A stretch of DNA of 9,730 nucleotides, from NCBI GenBank assembly GCA_019313735.1, contig JAFDAR010000026.1, positions 1-9,730 on the forward strand, in the 5' to 3' direction. Position numbers and translations under genes: made by a program. Positions 6,231 through 9,730 of this stretch are shown here, in pieces (the stretch's first letter is position 1; every line of letters begins with the position of its first letter). The notes below the pieces were generated by a model. It ran no database searches. It was given only the letters and a program-made list of their open reading frames with translations, and was not told the DNA's origin. The DNA comes from Deltaproteobacteria bacterium. Its GTDB lineage: Bacteria; Desulfobacterota; Syntrophia; Syntrophales; UBA2210.

Positions 6231-8711
6231 AATGGAAACAGTTTTAAAGAGGTGCCCCCGGAAAAGTTAAGATTAAAGATCGATCCGGATTTGCTGGGCT
6301 TCGAGAGTACAGCAGACTGCGAATATCACGGCAGAATCATAGGCCAAGACAGGGCAATAAAGGCCCTTACCATGGGGCTGGAAATAGAGAGTCCCGGTTA
6401 CAACATCTATGCGGCCGGCCTGTCCGGGACAGGGAAGGCATCCACCATAAAAAATCTTCTGGAACAACTCGATCTGAAAAAGAAGATCCCTGACGATATC
6501 TGTTATGTTAACAACTTCAGAGACCCTGATATGCCCACGGTTATCATGCTTCCCGCCGGACTGGGAAGGCAGCTCCGAAAAGACATGGATGATATGATCC
6601 TGTATCTCCAAAAGCAAATACCCTACCTGTTTGAAAGTGGGGATTTTAAGAAGAAATCCGAGCATATTGTAAACAGCTACATGGATAAACAAAAGGACCT
6701 GGTAAAAACCTTTAGTGAGAAAATACAGAAAGAGAATTTTCAGCTGGTTCAATTTCAGATAGGCCCTTACACAAAGCAGGATATCGTGCCGATCTATGAT
6801 GGAAAACCGGTTCCAATCGAGCAACTGGAGTCTCTCGTAGAACAGGATAAGTTTGACAGGAGAAAATTCGACAGGATGGGGGAGAAACTCAGCGAACTGA
6901 GGATTGAACTCGACTCAACCATGAAAGAAACGAGGAAGATTGAGAAGAGAATCAAAAAAGAGATAGACTCCCTTGAGCACAAGACAGGTCTTCCTGTAGT
7001 AAGTGAACATATATCAGATATCGGCCTGAAATATGGAAAATACAGTGACAGACTTAAGGATTACCTGAAAAATGTTCAGGAAAACATCCTGTCAAGCCTG
7101 AAACTGTTTCAGGAAAAGGACGAGGAAAAACAGCCTGCACCGTTCCATTTCCTGCAGGGTGGAAAAACTGAGGAGAAATTTACCGAGTACAAAGTTAACG
7201 TTCTGGTTGATAACTCTCAGACGAAGACAACTCCCGTCATAATCGAAAACACACCCACATACAAAAACCTGTTTGGTACCATAGAGAGAGAGGTTGATCG
7301 TTCCGGTTTCTGGAAAACCGATTTTACAAAGATAAAACCCGGTTCACTCCTGCGCGCCAACGGTGGATATATAGTTTTCAATGCCATTGAAGCCCTCACA
7401 GAATACGGCGTGTGGAAATTTCTGAAGAGAACACTGGAAAACAGGTTGCTAACCATGCAGCCTTACGACCCATTAAACATAGCATCAACCGCGATAAAAC
7501 CGGAGCCCATACCAATAGATGTCAAGGTGGTGATGCTGGGTGATAACTATGTATATCACCAGCTTTATAACTTGGAAGACAGCTTCAGCAAGATATTTAA
7601 GATAAAGGCACCCTTTGACACGGAGATGCCGAATAACGAAACGAATATATCGGACTACGCATGCTTTATAAAAAAGATAGCAGAAGATGAAGGCCTGTTG
7701 CAATTTCACAAGAGCGCCGTGGCAGCAATGGTCGAATTCGGGATAAGACTCACAGGAAAACAGAAGAAACTTTCCACCCGTTTTAGCGAGATAGCGGATC
7801 TTATCAGGGAGGCAAGTTACTGGGCCCGAAAGGACGGAAGCGCTGTCGTTATGGAAGCACATATTGATAAGGCCTGGGAAGAAAAGATTGAGAGGGTAAA
7901 ACTTATCGAAGACAAGATACAGGAGATGATTGAAGAGGGTACTATCATGATCGACACAGAGGGAGAAGTCACAGGTCAGGTAAATGGTCTGTCGGTTTAC
8001 GACCTGGGTGACTATACCTTTGGAAAACCCTCAAGAATAACCGCCGAAACTTCAATGGGAAGGGCGGGTGTAATCAACATTGAAAGGGAGGCAAAGCTCT
8101 CGGGGAAAACCCACAACAAGGGTGTCCTGATCCTGGAGGGTTTCTTCAGGGGAAGATATACGCAGGACAAGCCCCTGACTATGAGCGTCAGTATATGTTT
8201 TGAACAATCATATGGAGGAGTTGAAGGAGACAGCGCTTCATTAGCAGAGGTATGTGCCATACTGTCAAGCCTGTCAGGTCTGCCCGTCAGGCAGTGTCTT
8301 GCGATGACCGGCTCGGTTAATCAGAAGGGCGAAGTACAGCCGGTGGGGGGTATTAACCAGAAGGTTGAAGGATTCTATGACGTGTGCAGGGTCGCACGGG
8401 GAGGTCTAACCGGAACACAGGGTGTAATTATCCCGGCTTTGAACATTTCCGGTTTAATGTTGAGAAAAGATGTGGTACAAGCCGTTTCGGAGGGTAAATT
8501 CCACATATATCCCGCCAGCACTATTGATGAATGCATAGCGATACTGACAGGTGTAGATGCGGGAAAAAGAAATGAAGAGGGAGACTATCCCCCGGGCACG
8601 GGAAACTTCCTTGTGAATGAAAAACTGGAATTCTTCGCGAAAGGGCTCAGGGATTTCGGGGAGAAAAAGACTGAGAAACAGGATCTGTCTGAAAATAATA
8701 CGGAGAATTGA
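6228..8711 (+). CDS. Lon-like ATP-dependent protease (AAA_32 / S16 family)
   Basis: This is a cytoplasmic ATP-driven serine protease of the Lon-related group with an AAA_32 domain, distinct from classical LonA because it lacks the LAN substrate domain. It has 827 residues. Walker A is GLSGTGKAS at 64-72. A long, charged, probably helical insertion runs from about 140 to 300. GGYIVFNAIEAL at about 379-390 fills the place of Walker B without an obvious Asp-Glu pair. The sensor-2-like helix STRFSEIADLIREASYWA is at about 516-533. The S16 protease domain begins near 580. The catalytic dyad is Ser669 (EGDSAS) and Lys712 (INQKVEGFYD), 43 residues apart, the same spacing as E. coli Lon S679/K722. 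The C-terminal tail after about 775 is charged and low in complexity. The family includes Pseudomonas AsrA, linked to stress responses; its substrates are mostly unknown. A lipoprotein gene follows 12 bp downstream and is likely co-transcribed. I saw no sigma-32-type promoter. Confidence 0.92.
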   Translation: MNGNSFKEVPPEKLRLKIDPDLLGFESTADCEYHGRIIGQDRAIKALTMGLEIESPGYNIYAAGLSGTGKASTIKNLLEQLDLKKKIPDDICYVNNFRDPDMPTVIMLPAGLGRQLRKDMDDMILYLQKQIPYLFESGDFKKKSEHIVNSYMDKQKDLVKTFSEKIQKENFQLVQFQIGPYTKQDIVPIYDGKPVPIEQLESLVEQDKFDRRKFDRMGEKLSELRIELDSTMKETRKIEKRIKKEIDSLEHKTGLPVVSEHISDIGLKYGKYSDRLKDYLKNVQENILSSLKLFQEKDEEKQPAPFHFLQGGKTEEKFTEYKVNVLVDNSQTKTTPVIIENTPTYKNLFGTIEREVDRSGFWKTDFTKIKPGSLLRANGGYIVFNAIEALTEYGVWKFLKRTLENRLLTMQPYDPLNIASTAIKPEPIPIDVKVVMLGDNYVYHQLYNLEDSFSKIFKIKAPFDTEMPNNETNISDYACFIKKIAEDEGLLQFHKSAVAAMVEFGIRLTGKQKKLSTRFSEIADLIREASYWARKDGSAVVMEAHIDKAWEEKIERVKLIEDKIQEMIEEGTIMIDTEGEVTGQVNGLSVYDLGDYTFGKPSRITAETSMGRAGVINIEREAKLSGKTHNKGVLILEGFFRGRYTQDKPLTMSVSICFEQSYGGVEGDSASLAEVCAILSSLSGLPVRQCLAMTGSVNQKGEVQPVGGINQKVEGFYDVCRVARGGLTGTQGVIIPALNISGLMLRKDVVQAVSEGKFHIYPASTIDECIAILTGVDAGKRNEEGDYPPGTGNFLVNEKLEFFAKGLRDFGEKKTEKQDLSENNTEN

Positions 8712-8723
8712 GAGGATATCGTT

Positions 8724-9119
8724 ATGAAAAGAGTTAAATGGCTTATGATTCTGATGTTTGGAGCCTTGATGTTGTCGGGCTGTGTTCCCCTTGTTGTAGG
8801 CGGCGCGGCGGTCAGCGGGGGATCGGGGGCATATTTCTATATAAATGGTGAATTAAAAACCGATTACCACTATTCATTTGACAAGGCATGGAGCGCCTGT
8901 GAAAAGACCGTGGCTTATATGAACGCGACTGATGTAATGCCTGTAAAAGAAATAAGCAAAGGAACAATAAATGCCGTTATAGATGGCGAGAAAGTTCATT
9001 TCGTTGTCGAATATAAAGCAAAGAATCTGACTGCGGTAGCCATCAGAGTCGGCATGCTCGGAAACAAATCAGCGTCGCAACGCCTGCATGACAAGGTGGT
9101 TTATTTCCTGCTTAAATAG
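8724..9119 (+). CDS. DUF3568-family lipoprotein
   Basis: A 131-residue predicted lipoprotein. It has a short basic start (MKRVK), a hydrophobic stretch and a lipobox LSGC with the lipidated Cys at residue 20. A Gly/Ala-rich segment (VVGGAAVSGGSGAYFY) follows, then a body of about 85 residues whose pattern, GELKTDYHYSFDKAWSAC through VAIRVGMLGNKSASQRLHDK, matches my memory of DUF3568. The function of that family is not established. The residue after the lipid Cys is Val, so there is no Asp retention signal and outer-membrane sorting would be expected in a Gram-negative cell. The Shine-Dalgarno AGAGG (8711-8715) overlaps the stop of the protease gene, giving an operon-like 12 bp gap. A functional link to the protease is only an inference from adjacency. 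Confidence 0.85.
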   Translation: MKRVKWLMILMFGALMLSGCVPLVVGGAAVSGGSGAYFYINGELKTDYHYSFDKAWSACEKTVAYMNATDVMPVKEISKGTINAVIDGEKVHFVVEYKAKNLTAVAIRVGMLGNKSASQRLHDKVVYFLLK

Positions 9120-9138
9120 TGTCCATCCAGAAATGAGG

Positions 9139-9240
9139 ATTTTTGTTCAAGATCAACGCATGCGAAAAAAGTAACCACAGATATATGGTTGATATTCCGA
9201 GGATTATTTTTTGAGCATAACGCAGATATTGGGCAAAAAG
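9139..9240 (+). repeat. Diverged direct repeat, copy 1
   Basis: This aligns without gaps to 9335-9436 at a constant offset of 196 bp. Over the 100 positions from 9141 I count 76 identities by eye. The best-kept blocks are TAACCACAG (9172-9180), GATATTCCGAGGATTA (9191-9206), TTGAG (9211-9215) and CGCAGATATT (9221-9230). It has stops in reading frames and no coding character. Confidence 0.7.
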
Positions 9241-9283
9241 ATCATTTATGGATGGGCGCTAAATAAATAACCGGGAACGGGAA

Positions 9284-9312
9284 GGTATAGACAAACAAAG
9301 TTTGTCCATACC
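9284..9312. repeat. Hairpin, GGTATAGACAAA / TTTGTCCATACC
   Basis: Twelve-base arms with one mismatch (9284-9295 and 9301-9312) flank a CAAAG loop. The hairpin sits midway between the two direct-repeat copies. It has no T-run after it (CTGAGACC follows), so it is not a standard intrinsic terminator. It could be the core of the same repeat element. Confidence 0.6.
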
Positions 9313-9334
9313 CTGAGACCTTTGCAGAATGTTC

Positions 9335-9436
9335 AATTTTGCTCAAGTTCAAGGAAGGCGAGAATTTTAACCACAGGAATATATTGGATATTTCGAGGAT
9401 TAAAATTTGAGACTGACGCAGAAATTAGGCAAAAGG
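9335..9436 (+). repeat. Diverged direct repeat, copy 2
   Basis: Partner of the copy at 9139-9240 with no insertions or deletions. Blocks shared with copy 1 include TTAACCACAG (9367-9376, one mismatch at its first base), GATATTTCGAGGATTA (9387-9402, one difference) and CGCAGAAATT (9417-9426, one difference). Weak similarity may continue to about 9452 (TTATG, then GGG). Confidence 0.7.
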
Positions 9437-9507
9437 GGACGTTATGCAAGGGTCTCACCCTTAAGGCCTGATCACTGACACCCATTCCAAAAATTGAACC
9501 CATATCC

Positions 9508-9730
9508 ATGCTAAAAAAATTGTTTCTCGGAATTATTATAGGCGGTTTCTTTGTGTACCTCTCTTTCAGGGGTATTGACCTGAAAGGGATAACCTCAGGG
9601 CTAAAAAACGCGAACCTTTTCTTTGTCATTCCATTCCTGTGCCTTATGGTCCTCATGCAGATGCTCAGATCATACAGGTGGGGTATCATCATGAAACCCA
9701 TCAGGAAGATTGACCAATTTTCACTCTTTT
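9508..9730 (+). CDS. Integral membrane protein, LPG-synthase TM / UPF0104 (YbhN-like) family, N-terminal fragment
   Basis: Open from ATG 9508 to the window edge (74 codons visible). It begins MLKKLFLGIIIGGFFVYLSF, a first membrane segment. A loop with RGIDLKGITSGLKNAN follows, then a second segment, LFFVIPFLCLMVLMQML, and RSYRWGIIMKPIRKI. That arrangement, with RSYRWG just after the second helix, is typical of the family named for the membrane part of lysylphosphatidylglycerol synthase (PF03706). Stand-alone members are thought to be involved in lipid handling or flipping, with uncertain substrates. No clear Shine-Dalgarno precedes the ATG and no alternative in-frame start lies close by. The gene is cut off at the 3' end, so length and any extra domains are unknown. 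Confidence 0.75.
   Translation, partial: MLKKLFLGIIIGGFFVYLSFRGIDLKGITSGLKNANLFFVIPFLCLMVLMQMLRSYRWGIIMKPIRKIDQFSLF

Larger units (their letters stand above)
9120..9507. other. Non-coding region with diverged direct repeats and a hairpin
   Basis: No supportable gene lies between the lipoprotein stop and the membrane protein start. The region contains two diverged direct-repeat copies (9139-9240, 9335-9436) and a hairpin between them (9284-9312). A minimal ATCC/GGAT stem followed by T residues (9125-9144) after the lipoprotein is too weak to call a terminator. Confidence 0.6.

Noticed and set aside
9284..9312. Intrinsic terminator for the protease-lipoprotein unit
   Set aside because: The stem is AT-rich, lies about 165 bp past the stop, and is followed by CTGAGACC rather than a T-run.
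9139..9436. CRISPR array
   Set aside because: There are only two repeat units, about 100 bp long and 76 percent identical, with no short identical repeats or regular spacers.
9333..9701. A 122-codon minus-strand open frame over the start of the terminal gene
   Set aside because: It runs antisense to a plus-strand membrane protein with clear family features and through the direct repeat. It has no recognisable domain.

Overview
This 9.7 kb window is from a bacterial chromosome. Its gene families look most like those of Desulfobacterota (former Deltaproteobacteria, Syntrophales-like). This rests on a Bacillus-type Fe-S amidophosphoribosyltransferase next to carB, an AAA_32-type Lon-like protease paired with a DUF3568 lipoprotein, and a palindromic intergenic repeat of a kind I associate with that group. 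The taxonomic call is an inference; there is no rRNA or other marker gene here.

Layout. Positions 1-157 hold a near-consensus sigma-70 promoter and the leader of carB. Positions 158-3296 are carB (carbamoyl-phosphate synthase large chain), but the gene is broken at about 889. A block of about 21 codons is missing and the frame shifts, so it reads as a 5' piece and a 3' piece. Positions 3346-4719 are a purF-like gene on the same strand with altered glutamine-site residues. A secreted M23 (LytM-type) peptidase gene lies convergently at 4730-5632 on the minus strand. Positions 5633-6227 are gene-free and rich in nested inverted repeats, probably a REP/MITE-like element. Positions 6228-8711 encode a Lon-like ATP-dependent protease, followed 12 bp later by a small DUF3568 lipoprotein gene (8724-9119). 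Positions 9120-9507 are non-coding and hold two diverged direct-repeat copies around a hairpin. At 9508 a multi-pass membrane protein of the LPG-synthase-TM/UPF0104 family begins and runs off the window.

How the genes fit together. carB and the purF-like gene look like one nucleotide-biosynthesis transcription unit: carbamoyl phosphate for pyrimidines and arginine, and the first committed purine step. The protease and lipoprotein form a likely two-gene protein-quality/envelope unit. The M23 peptidase and the terminal membrane protein are envelope functions with no visible tie to the rest.

Most notable points: the carB lesion, which leaves a very clean scar; the PurF-like protein, which keeps the catalytic Cys, PRPP motif and Fe-S cysteines but changes two glutamine-site positions; and the two repeat-filled intergenic regions. 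I see no clear evidence of a wholly new multi-gene system.
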